Shown here in pieces: positions 41,680 through 53,200 of a DNA stretch of 64,000 nucleotides. The notes under the pieces were generated by a model that searched no databases, was not told the origin of the DNA, and saw only the letters and a program-made list of their open reading frames with translations. Made by a program: the position numbers and the translations under genes. The first letter of the stretch is position 1. Each line of letters begins with the position of its first letter. Source of the stretch: Parus major (taxonomy: Eukaryota; Chordata; Aves; Passeriformes; Paridae). The stretch lies in contig NC_031773.1 in NCBI RefSeq assembly GCF_001522545.3, positions 19,168,302-19,232,301 of the forward strand, read 5' to 3'.

Positions 41680-41815
41680 GGCCATAAGCTGCAAAAAGAG
41701 AAACTTTCATTGGATTGGAAGGAGAAAGAAAATTCTGTCAAAAGTGGCTAAACACAGAAGCCCAAATATAATGAAAAGATTCTGAATTTCCATTGCTGGT
41801 TTATGATTTGCCAGT

Positions 41816-43099
41816 TGACTTTTCCTTTCTTACTTTTTGATCACTGAGTAAAATTATATTGGTGACATGACTACCAATATTCACAGTAAATGTCCAAGGT
41901 GCAAAGTTAAATTGCTATAACGCTACTATTTCAATATTTGTAGCACAGTGTCATCAGTAGGAATATAAGATCATCTTTGAGCCTGATTCCTACATCTCCT
42001 TGGAGGTGGAGAATGTTAATTCTTTAAATTCGATACTTCTCAGGCAAGTACAACAAGGCTGTTGTGCAGAGCTAGAGTTGACAGCTGTGTTCCTTGCACT
42101 TTGTTACCCATGAGCTCTACAATTTTACCCAAGTGACCTTTTTTTAGGCTGAATGCAGCTGCATGGCTGATGGAGATTATACCTCGTTGACTGTGTGTCT
42201 AAAACACAGCAGAGCTCAGGATGTAGCTAAACTCAAGGTGGAAGAACCTCTGGACATATACAATGACTTGTGTTTGTTTGTCTAACACAAAGGTTTCAAG
42301 TGACTTCTGCTGTACTTCAGAGTTAAGATGCTATTTGGCACTCAGCTGTTTGAACTGTTCTCTGACATTTAAGGGGCTTCCAGTTTATCAACTAAAATCC
42401 AAATGCATCTGATGGAGTTTGAATTTGGTCTTATGTTGCTTTGGAAAAAGAAGACTTATTGATTAAATCAGTGTCCATATTTTAAAAGAAGACATAATTG
42501 TGTTCAAGTTAATGGCCACAGACCACAGCTCTCTCTATGTCTGATTTGAGAAAGTATGAGACATCTTAGTCTCACACAGACTGTGACTGGAACTTTGTCT
42601 GAAACCATCAGTCCTATCTCCATGAAATGATGCTATTACAATCCAGAACTTAACAGAATGTTTCTGTGCTAGTACAATCACTTAGCATTTTTCCTGTAAT
42701 GATGTGCTTATTTCTGACATTACCTTACAGATTTTTCTTCAACGGCTTAAGTTTTTCCTTAAGTGTATGAAGATTTAATCTTATCCTTTCCTTCGGCAAA
42801 AGCCAAGAATCACCTTCTCAACAACCCGAGGTGCCTACAGAAGAGCACTAAGAGAGCACAGGACTAAGCAGGACCCTGTGGAAACGTATCTGGAGCCACC
42901 GGCTGCCCTGCCACTCGCTGCACTGCACCAACGTCCTGTAGCCGGTATTTGCCATACAGATCACACAGTTCTCTTTCAGAACACGAGTTTTTCCTCCGGG
43001 TGTTCAAAACATTAACCTATCCTTTTCCTTGGTAGGTCTATTAGAACAACTGGTGGTTTGGTTCATCTATTTTTACACTAATGTAATGGCACAGACCAG
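41816..43099. other. ZNF800 upstream flank, no gene seen
   Basis: This AT-rich interval between the nested repeats and the CpG island has no recognised exon or repeat. GC content begins to rise at about 42830. Distal promoter elements may be present but none can be read with confidence. Confidence 0.6.
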
Positions 43100-44150
43100 G
43101 CTGAAAGGGGGCAGAAATGCCAGCTCCAGGGACGTTGGCTGCTCCCACTTGTGTCCGGGCACCGGTGCCCTCAGGGCAGCGCTGCGCATCACGGGCGTGC
43201 GCGGCGGTCAGCGCGGGCCTTTCTCCCCACCGGGACAAAGACGGAGCCGGTTCCCGCCGCGCGCTCCGTACGGCGGGTCGGTCCTGTGGCAGGCGCCGAG
43301 CCTCAGCCCGCCCGGGGCTCCTCCCGTGTGCCGCCACAGCCCCGCGGGCCACACCGCCCGGCCGCGCCCGCCCCGTCCCGCAGCCGCTGCCCGGCACCTG
43401 TGCGGCCGGCCCGGGGAGCTGCGGCCGCGGCGCCTGCGCACTGGGCGGGCGCTCGCCGCCAGGACCGCAGTCACTTCCTGCCCCCGTGCCCATCCGGCTC
43501 CGGGGTCAGCGGCCGCCGCTCTGGCGGGACAGGGGCGAATAAAGTTTAATTCGGGGAGGGGGAAGCTGCCCGTCTTCTCCAGGTAGGGCCGGCCCGCGGC
43601 ACCCGCCCGTCGCGCCCGCCCCGTCCCGGTGTCGGCTCCCGCTGTCACCTGCGGCCGCGCGCCCCTCCCGCCCGGGCTGCGCGTGGCGAGCGGCGGGCGC
43701 GCCCCGCTCCGGCTCCGGCGGCGCCGCGGCAGCGCCCGGCCCGGCGGCGGGAGCGCCGCAGCCCCGGGGCTGTCGGGGACGCGGCTTGTCCCGCGGGAGC
43801 CCAGGGACACCGTCCTATCGGTGGGGCTGCGGGACGAGGCTGCGAGGTGGGGACGGAACGCGGCAGGGCCGCCCACGGAAGGGGCGCGGGGCCGTGCTCG
43901 GTGGGGAGGACGTGCGGCCGGGCCGGGCTCGGTGGGGAGGGCGGTGGCCGAGGCGCAGGTGGCGGCGGGGCGGGAGCGGGGCCGTGCTCGCCGCGGCCGT
44001 TGCAGAGGGCGTCGTGAGACCTGCCGAAAACAATGGGAACTTTCTCCTGCGCCAGCGGTGCCGCTGCCTCCGGCCTGCCCCGCCGTGCTGCCGTAGGAAG
44101 TGGGTGTGCGGGCTTGGCGCGCTCCTGAGCCGCCTGTGCTTCGGCGGTGA
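43100..44150 (+). promoter_or_regulatory. ZNF800: CpG-island promoter of ZNF800
   Basis: This is the only strongly GC- and CpG-rich stretch in an otherwise AT-rich window, and it lies just upstream of the first coding exon. It has no obvious TATA box. A cluster of housekeeping-type sites is visible: an NRF1-like GCGCCTGCGC around 43430-43439, an Sp1-type GGGCGG at 43443-43448 and an ETS-type ACTTCCTG at 43473-43480. A NotI site (GCGGCCGC) is at 43421. Transcription probably starts within about 100 bp of the ETS site, but the exact start cannot be read from sequence. Long open frames on both strands here (up to 222 codons on the minus strand) are expected when stop codons are rare, and I do not call them genes. 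Confidence 0.88.
43480..43582 (+). other. ZNF800: Probable ZNF800 exon 1 (5' UTR, non-coding)
   Basis: The first coding exon has a good 3' splice acceptor upstream of its ATG, so at least one upstream non-coding exon is needed. The best donor in the island is CCAG|GTAGGG with the GT at 43583-43584, just downstream of the NRF1, Sp1 and ETS cluster. The left boundary given here is only a guess at the transcription start. Other GT dinucleotides in the island could serve as alternative donors. Confidence 0.5.
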
Positions 44151-44171
44151 CAGCCAGTTTCCTTATTTTAG

Positions 44172-44282
44172 CAGAAACGAGCTGCTGGATGTAGAAGGAA
44201 AGTAGATCGTGCGCACAGAAAATGCCTCTAAGGGACAAGTGTTGTCAGACTGACCACCATCACCATGGATGCTGTGAACCAG
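44172..44282 (+). CDS. ZNF800: ZNF800 exon 2 (5' UTR end plus residues 1-20 and part of 21)
   Basis: A pyrimidine-rich acceptor ends at AG 44170-44171, or alternatively CAG at 44172-44174. The ATG is at 44222-44224 with A at -3, a fair Kozak context. Sixty-one coding bases give a peptide starting [11 protein letters not shown], followed by HHHHGCCEP, which is the known ZNF800 N-terminus. The donor is CAG|GTATAG with GT at 44283-44284, and the Val21 codon is split (phase 1). A start-stop upstream ORF (ATG TAG) lies at 44189-44194, 27 nt before the true ATG, and is described as a separate feature. Confidence 0.93.
44189..44194 (+). promoter_or_regulatory. Start-stop upstream ORF (ATG TAG) in the ZNF800 5' UTR
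   Basis: The sequence GCTGGATGTAGAAGG in exon 2 contains an ATG directly followed by TAG. Such minimal upstream ORFs encode only the initiator methionine and in other genes can pause ribosomes and lower downstream translation. Context is weak (T at -3, T at +4), so leaky scanning to the main ATG at 44222 is likely. Whether it is conserved or functional is not shown by this window. Confidence 0.6.
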
Positions 44283-47200
44283 GTATAGTGGTGTGTGATG
44301 GATGTTTTTCCGATGGATTCGGATGTTTTGCATATTTCCATTAAAAGCTTGCAGAAACTGTTGTGAGGATTTCAAATGTGTATCATTAGTGTCAGTTCTA
44401 GGTATGAAAAGTTTCTCAATTTTTTTTTTCTTTTTTTTTCTTTTTTTTTCTTTTGGTATCCTTGAGCTGTCACCTTAAAATCGTTTCAGGAAGAGACTAT
44501 TTTACTTCCTGGATGTGGGATAATCCTCAGGCCAACACATGGGCATTGTATGCAGTGAGCAGAGGAAGGGAAGAAGTTGTATAAAACAACAAACCCCTTT
44601 GTTTCCAAAAAAGTGCGGTGTTCTCAGCTTTTTTTGTAAAATTGTGGTTTTGGCAATCATTTGCATTTGTTGTTTATATTTTTACCTTGTCTCCTCTGGT
44701 GAGCTCTGGTGAAATTTAAGATCTTTATGGGGTTTTTCTCCTCTGAGACTAAGTCCTAGAACAACTCTACATTCCATGGCTGAGTGATGTGAAAGATGCC
44801 ATCAGTGGAAATGGTAATGAATATTCTGAAGGTTTAGCCTTCATCAGGTTTTGATGCCTTTGAAATTATTCTGCTTGTTGTTATAATTGGTATTTTTGAA
44901 GGCAACTTTGTTTCTTTTTGCCTTGTTATAGAGTTTATTTGGATGTGTTCACTTACATTTTTGAAAGAAAGGTGCTGTTTGCATGCTTCCACTTTTGTTT
45001 TGACCAGAAAGGGATCAGTTTGGGGAATTAACAGATGAAAATGTGAGCATAGTGACTTTGATTATGCCTCTTTTGTGATATGTAATTTTAGAGTAGATAT
45101 TATTCAGTGAGTAGAAACGTTTCTTTGTGTTGACGATGAAATGGTTTTGAGTTTTCTAATGCTTTCAAAAAAATGAATATATTTTTCTTTCCTGACAAAT
45201 TAACAATGATGTCTTAGGTCTGCTTCATCTGTGTTACTCTTCTTAATGTCAGTAGGTGTTGTACATGCATATTAGAGGCTGTATACAAACCAAAATGTTT
45301 TATTTTGAAGTGTAGGGAGTAGGCTAGTGGAATACAATATGTCATTGTGTTAGAGATTCCCAAATGATGAGCTGATTTGTTATGGTTGTTACATGTTTGT
45401 ATATATAATAGTATGTTATGGGACCAGGATAGTTGGGTGCAGTGTTCATTCTGTTGTCCTTTTTTACAGTGCTTTGTTTTCTGATGTTCTTTTCAGCTAG
45501 AATTCATTTATAACCTTTTATCTTTTAGCTCAACGTTCCTGTCAAAATTTGTTTATTCTTTTTGCACTTATTATCTCTAACTAGTTTCATACTATGATTC
45601 AACTGACCTTTATTAAAAATATATTTCTTAGAGATCTCAGTGCTTCATTTAGAAATGAAAACCTTAAAATGGGGTTAAAATCAAACCAAGTGGTTAAGGT
45701 GGGAGCCAGTTTGTGAAGTACCAGGCTGGCTGTTTAGTCAATCAAAAGTATAAAAGAAGACCTAACTGAAGGTTTTGCAAACACATGCTTCAAGAAGTAT
45801 TCTTACTCTTGTAAATTTGTTTTCACTATAGGCAAAGCTTAATTACCATATCTATATACAGCAGTGGAGTGCTGTTAAGTTTTATGTGCATAAATACTGC
45901 ATATTGTAATGGCTAAAAATTCTGATTAATATATGTTTTTGTTTCAATAGCTTTTGGAAGGAATATAATGTGGAATGAAACATCAGGAATAAAGTATTCC
46001 CTCAGCAGTTTATTTGAGCCCGAGTAGTTATATTGAGTGTAGTTTTCATGGTTAAAAATACCATGATAGGGTTTTTTTGGTATATGCTATGTAGCTATGC
46101 TTATGCTTTTTTTCTGATCATTGCTACTTTAAATTTGGCTCCAGTGTTTAGGTGCATCCTGGCAACATTGAAGTAATGTAGTGGGCTATGAAGTATTTGG
46201 TAATGTTGGTAATACAGTATTTGGTAATTCTCTTTCATACATGTTGTTTGGTTTTAACAATGGGAGCTTTGAATATGCATTTTTTAAGTGATCAAAAAGA
46301 CAGCAAGCTGTCTGAAGGTATCATGGCTGGAAAATTCAGTGTTTTTTGTAATACAGTATAAGTGAAAATTTTAGAGCAAGGCTACTTTTACTGTAGTCCT
46401 GTCTTTCTAGCTAGTTTACTGTATGTATGGAAAATTCCTAAATTACAGAAATCACCTGAGTGTTCTCTAATGGCTTATTATCTTTTTATGTATTTCAGTG
46501 AATCTTTTGGAACCTGGTGATCCTCCATTATTGCAGCAGCCTCTGCAAACATCAAAATCTGGTATACAACAAATCATTGAGTGTTTTCGATCAGGTAGGA
46601 AACCATGCCTGACCCTTAAGAATTTCATTACCGTGTTAAAAGAGTTATATTCAGTGTAATAAAATAACCAGTACCTGACTTTATGCATATTTGCAAAATA
46701 TTTGTAGATTTTTGAAATTAGGTGTTCCTTTCAATAAGGGCTTCTATAGAAAGTAATGAAGATACAAATCTTGCTGTTTAGGTATCCTTCAAAAACCTTA
46801 AAAACTGAGTTTGTTTTTCTGCTTTATGTCATTTCTTTGTGCTATTATCAGGGAGTTTATTGTAAAACTCCTGAGGCGAAGAAAAAGCTTTATCTTGAAT
46901 ATCCTAAATTGTTTTATCATATTACTTTTGAGGCGTTCCTTGATTGGTTTTGGGAGTTGCAATACATAGCAATGAACAGCTAAACATTTGGGGAGGTATG
47001 CCAGGGTTTCTACACTTCTGATCTTTGGCAAACTAAAGATTTTATTTTCACAGCTTTTGGTCTTTAGTGCCACTATGCGTTTCTAGATTTTTTCACGTAG
47101 AACTTTTACATACATGAAATATGTTGTGTGTAAAAGCACTGCTGCTGTGCAATGAGATGCATGTCTGGTCTGTGTCTTGTAAAAGGGCACAGTGTTTAAG

Positions 47201-50200
47201 TTGTCCACTAGCATTTCAATAACCTAATACAAAAACAGGTTGCGAGATTATTCATTAATATTCATTGATATTCATTCATTTTTTAGCCTGCTTGAGATTG
47301 CTTGAGGCCTCAGATATGTGACACAGGCTTCTTCTGCTTGAAGCAACTACTGGTAATAGCACAAAGTAGTTGCAGGTACTTTGAGTTACTTCCAGATCAT
47401 CCTCCCTGGCAGGTGTTAAATTGATACCTTACTTTGCTGTCATCAGTCACCTGCATCAGGGAGATTGGCCAGAAGGCAAGAGGTCTTAGAGAAAGATTCT
47501 ATTGACTAGTTTTGAACAAACAGCATTTCGTTTTGGAAAGAGAGTATTTGATTCTTGTGATAATAAAGGAACAGAAATTTAACACAGAGTATTGTACATT
47601 ACTGTCTAAGTAATTTTATCCAAAGCTTCTGTCATTCAGAGCATTAAGAATTAAAAGTGAATTTGAATCTATTTTTTTCTAAAAAACTGCTTGCAAAAGG
47701 CATAAATTTGGGTATCTCATAGAGAGATATTTATGACTGGTATTCTCGACTGACTTATTGTGACTTTGATGTTATTCTAGCATCAACATTTACAAATATT
47801 AGCAGAATTTGGCAAGGTATCATCTGCATTACCATCACAATTTACAGTTAGATGTAGCTACAAAATAGCGAAGACTTCAGTAAATCTTTCTTCTTCAGTA
47901 ACCTGGAGGCAGCATCTACTGACACAAGATTGACTTGTTGCCACTGTCTGCAGTTGGTGAAGGAGATGATTTGTTTTCCTCTGCCTGCTGTGTCCACAAA
48001 ACCAGTGGATATTTTACATTTTTTTGCTGTATCCAGAAGTTTCTGTATGTCTACAATTTAATTCTAAAGGACCACTTATTTTTCTTTACTCCCAGCTGTG
48101 GAAAGTTTCACAATTGCATAAGGATGATTTGAAGCCAGAGTGACTACCATGTCATATAGTATGAGCTTCGATATGTAATAAATTCTTTAATCTCTTCTGG
48201 TAGTTCTTAAATCCAGTAATTTGTATTGGAAAAAAAACATTTCAGTCCTGAACAGGAGACTGAATACCAGTATAACAGGGGAGTTATACCAGTATAACCT
48301 TGATTGGGTAATAGTGGGGAATATTTTTATTTTTTGAGACTGAGGTTTGTGGTTAGGGCATGCATGAACAGCATGGAATTTTATCTACATGGAGCATATT
48401 CAATTTTGTTCAGCTGAATTTTTATATGCAGAAATTCAAATGCTGGTTGGTGACATCTGAGTAAACAATCTGCTTTTGGGGGAAACTGTAAAATTTTTAT
48501 TTGTTGCTGTATCTAAATATTTTTCCAGTAGTCTGTAAAAATGCAGATCAAATGAAGGTGAGGTTAGTGACACTCAAAGAAAGAGCAGTGGATATGGCTT
48601 GGGAAGGCATAGGAGGGGACAGGAACTGTGGTAGCCTCAGATAGTCAAGTTTGGATGCCATTTTTAAGGAACTGTAGAAGAAGGCACTGCTTTGCTGGAA
48701 GCTTTGTATGACTATTATTGCACCAAGAAATGAGTTTTTTTGGGGGGGGCCTTTTTTATTGAAGCACTATTTTGCCTATCATGAGATTATTAATATTTGA
48801 AAGATTTTAATTTAGAAAATAGTTCTGCAGTGTGACTCTGAGTTTGATCTTTGAAAGGAATTCTTAAGAGAAGTGTAATGAGATGACAGAACACTTGACC
48901 TTGTAGTTCAGCTTGAAGAATGTCTTGCTGCTGCTGTTCTATAGGTGTTTGATATTATTTATTCATGGTCTGGTTTTGTTATATTTTTGCTTGCTTGATA
49001 AGTCTTGAGTAATTAAATTCTAATAAAAATCAAGATATATAAATTAGCTGAATTTTGTTTGTGCTCCTTTCTAATTTGGGGTCGGTAAGCATCATTTAAT
49101 AGTCTATTGCTAATTTTAGGCCTTAAATTCATAATTTTCATGAGATGAGAAATGAAGGAGTAAGTTTGAAGTGTAAAAAAATGACAGGAGCTGGAATACT
49201 TCAACAATGCTAGATCTAACTACCTTTGTATACAATGCATTAAAGTCTAGAAAACGGGCATATTTTATCATGTTCTCTGTGTTTTAATGGAGATCTTTCA
49301 GATTTAAGTTGTATGTATTTTCCTTTCATCAGACTGAAAATATGCCTACATTTCTACTGTCTGACGTAAGCATCATCATCTTGGAGTTGGGTCAGATATC
49401 TACATGTAGTAACATTTCTTGACCTGTTAGTTATTCTCTTTATCTATTTTATGCTTGAGTTTTTTGCCTTACCAGGTGCCATTTCTATGTGAAATAGCTG
49501 TATGTGTCATGTTCTTTTAGCACTGTAGGATAACCCTAAAGAAAAATACTACAGGCTTCTTTAAATGCTCTGAGTACTTCTTTCCTATTGGGCAATTGTA
49601 TTGCAACAACCAAATATCATAGTAAGAAGTCTTTCCTGATGTTTTGTGTTAGTTTTTATTATAAATCATTGCACTTTCTCTGTAAACTGTAATGTGTGTA
49701 ATCCTTGAGGGGTTTTCACCCTAGTCTTGTCTACATAGTGAAATTTGGAGCACATATCATAAACTTACAGTACAAGTGAAGTAGCATTAACAAAAGATAA
49801 AATGCTGTTACAGTTATTCATGGTCTAAAATGTTTCCACTTTCATGGGATGATGTGAATTAAGAGATGAACAGAAAGCCTCCTTAAGTGTAATATTTCTT
49901 TTATTACAGGAACAAAACAACTTAAACATATCTTGTTAAAGGATGTGGACACCATTTTTGAGTGTAAATTGTGCCGGAGTCTCTTCAGGGGGTTACCAAA
50001 TTTAATTACTCATAAAAAGTTCTATTGTCCTCCAAGTCTTCAGATGGATGATAGTAAGTCTTATTAATTTAAATGTTTAATAAAGCTATGTGAAGTTGAA
50101 AAATCTATCTTTCTTTACCATTTACACAAATATACCTGAAACAAAAATACAAAAAATAGATGGATCTAAATTTCTGTGGTAACATGTGTTACCATAACAC

Positions 50201-53200
50201 TTCCATGTTTCATGGAGGAGCTATAGCAATAATTTTATATGAATTGACAGCCAAGAGCCATGCCAATATCATAATTAGATAGCTAGTTTGTACATCTAGC
50301 CTTTTAATTAAGTGTCACTCTTAACACTTTCTATTCTTTCTTCCCCTTTTTCTTTCCCGTCTGTCCTTTACTGTGGAGGATACCAAAAGCTTGTCAAAGA
50401 CTGGGAAACTAATCTCACAGAAAACAGTGGCTCTAACAGGGTGTTTCAGTTTTAGTTCTGATGGACTTGGGCTGCTCCTGTGAAGTGAAAGGTCAATATC
50501 CTTAATATTCTCCTGTACTGAGGAAGCCCTTACAGTGCTTGTGTCATGGATGCAGTCTTTTGGTTTTAGTCAGTGTGAAACACAGACTGAAAGTTTATGC
50601 TTTTATGTAAGGATCTGTGCTTGAATAATGCTGTCTCTTTTCCCCTGCTTCACTTCACTGTGTGCTGCTTTAACATCTATGTGGTCATGCATAGCTCTAG
50701 ATCTTTGTTGTAGAAAATAAACTTTATTATTAAAAACAGTAACTTAAATGATGAGGAATAAGCCAAGAATGATATTTTTATGGAAAAAGAAATTTATTGC
50801 AGTCTCTTTCCAGTGATAACTTTTTGTTGATCTGAGTAAAGCTGATTAATTTGGAAATGTGTCAGCCTTAAAAAATGTTTTGTAAAGCTAATTACCTTGA
50901 TCCCTTAACTAGATCAATATAGTTGCAATGAGGCTTTTTCTTTCCTGATTAATGCCTTCCTGCCTTAATATTTCAAAAATTAGGAACAGAGATGCACTTT
51001 AATTATTCTTTTCACACATGGTGTCAGCTGAAATGAGAAGGTGAAAAGGCTGGTACTGTCACCTTCCTTAAATGAGCTTGCTTGGCCAGTTCGAGTCACA
51101 GAGCTTCTCTGTGAGAAGGGGTGACTCGTAGTTTGAAAGCAAGGTTAGAAGTGCATGTGACTTTAGATGCAATAGTTTCTCAGCAAAGTAAGGTTATCCT
51201 GAGGAGAGCCTTCATGTCCGGCTCCTGGCATTCTAGCCTTCATTTAACTTTCTGATTAACTTTCATATGTTAATATGAAGTAATGTACAAATAAAGTAAC
51301 TTCCACTGTTCACTATGAGAGGTGCAAATAAAAGGAATAATACTACACACTTGGAATAAAACTGTATAAATACTTGTGCTTTGTATAAAATTGAGTAGTT
51401 GTTGAACTAAGTGGGAGTTTTTTCAATAAATAAAAGATAGTGAACAAGAGGCAAGAATAAAAGTTCAGCGCACTATGGTGAAAAATTCATGCACTCAGTA
51501 TAGTCATGAAGTAGTCTTAAAAGATGCTATAAAATAGGAAGGACCTTTTCCTCTTGGTAAAAACTATATAGATAGGCTCGTTTGAAACTGACTGAAAAAG
51601 CTGTTAAAAATTCAGTGTTTAAAAATGGGTTTGGAGCAGCAAAACAGCCTGTATTTTATACTGACACTTTTCATGTGTTGCTGGGTGTGTGGAAGGAATA
51701 ACTTTGACTGTGTGTTTTTAATTAGCTGTTACCAGGACTCACATCTTTAAAATTTTGCACAATAATTTGAACTGTGTCATCTCAGAGCCTCACCTTTTTG
51801 CTGTAGGACCCCAACTTCCTAGTTGTGCCATTGCAGATGCTTTGAGTGTCACACTGGGAACTGGAGCACTGAACTAATTTGGTGTTTAAAAAGAGATTAC
51901 TGAGACCTGTAAAATATTATCTACTTTTATCTTTGTGCAGTGCTCAGGTTACACAGATGTTTCATTCTTTGGTAAGGATTGTTCAGAATTCACAGAGAAG
52001 AGCTTATTTCCAGAATTAGGTTCCTTTATTGAGAGTGCCTGTATCCCACAGTAGGAAAATTGGTTTTTAATGATACTTCAGGCTTAGTTGCAAGCCTGCA
52101 GAACAAGCTCAGTCAAATGATGTTATTTTTGCAATTGATACAGTTTTTTAAAGACCAGCTTAATTCCAGTCATACAAATTTTTAGTTCAGGTGGCTTTCA
52201 CATTAGCACACCAGGAGGGTTATTTCCGATGTTGGCTTTTAATAAAAAGGCAACTTGTAATGATTACTCAAAGCCTTTGAATGTTCAGAGAGTACAAAAG
52301 AGGATTTGTGGAAATTTAGAGACTGAATTCACATAGCGGTTAAAAGCTACTTTGAAATTTAAATAATTGGAAGTTGCTAATCATTAAAAAATACCTTTTC
52401 CTCTTTCCACAGACCTCCCAGATACAAAAGATAAGCAGAGTCAAGCCATAAATAACCTTCTTGAAGCAATTTATCCAAGGGTAGATAAGCAAGAATATAT
52501 CATTACATTGGAACCTATAGAAACTAATCAAAATGCTGTATTTCAATATGTGTCAAGGACTGATAGCCCAGATGAGAACACAGAAAGTATTCATACCCCT
52601 GATCAAGCTCCAGTACAGATACAGGAACCCAGCACTGAGCAACCCAAGACTGTTTCAGCCCCTGCCCCAGTCCCAGCTGGGGAGGCTGTAGAATTACCTC
52701 CTGCTGATCCTGTTACAAACAAGGTGATACCTACTCCTGAAGAGCAGCCACCAGCAGTAAATCCTGACTTGGACTCTCTGGATAATTCTGATTATGGCCA
52801 CCAGTTGATTTGTTGCCTCTGTAGGAAGGAATTTCATTCAAGACGGAGTGTACGCCGGCACATTCGAAAAGTACACAAAAAAAAGATGGAAGAGCTAAAG
52901 AAGTACATAGAAACAAAAAAGAAACTAAACCAGTGCTCTGCAAAAGGACGAAATAAGAATGTTCTCGTAACACTAGGTAGAAGTTGTCCCGTGTGTTATA
53001 AATCATTTGCCACAAAAGCCAATGTAAGGAGGCATTTTGATGAAGTTCATAGAGGATTAAGAAGGGATTCCATTACTCCTGATATAGCTACAAAGCCTGG
53101 GCAACCTTTGTTCTTGGATACAGTTTCTGCTAAAAAATCTTTTAAGACCAGAAAACAAAAGTCGTCTTCAAAGGCTGAATACAATTTAAGTGCATGCAAA

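Larger units (their letters stand above)
39760..41815 (+). mobile_element. Degraded CR1 LINE, split by a nested LTR
   Basis: CR1-like text runs from about 39790 (GGGGTGTCTGACATACTAGA, then GGACAGGGTTGC) through CTCTGCAACATTGTGTCCAG to AAGAATGGCCAT at 40353. It resumes at 41680 with GGCCATAAGCTGCAAAAAGA and fades by about 41815. The two halves join at GGCCAT to restore CR1 order. The copy is much decayed. The outer limits are approximate, but the break is exact. Confidence 0.8.

Noticed and set aside
43208..44238. Open frames of 132-222 codons on both strands in the GC-rich island
   Set aside because: GC-rich DNA has few stop codons. The translations are Ala/Arg/Gly/Pro-rich without domains, overlap one another in several frames, and coincide with a promoter CpG island.
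46852..46996. Possible cryptic (poison) exon in ZNF800 intron 3
   Set aside because: It has an acceptor-like TTATCAG and a donor-like GAGGTATGC, but a weak pyrimidine tract, and the joined frame would stop at once. Nothing else supports it.
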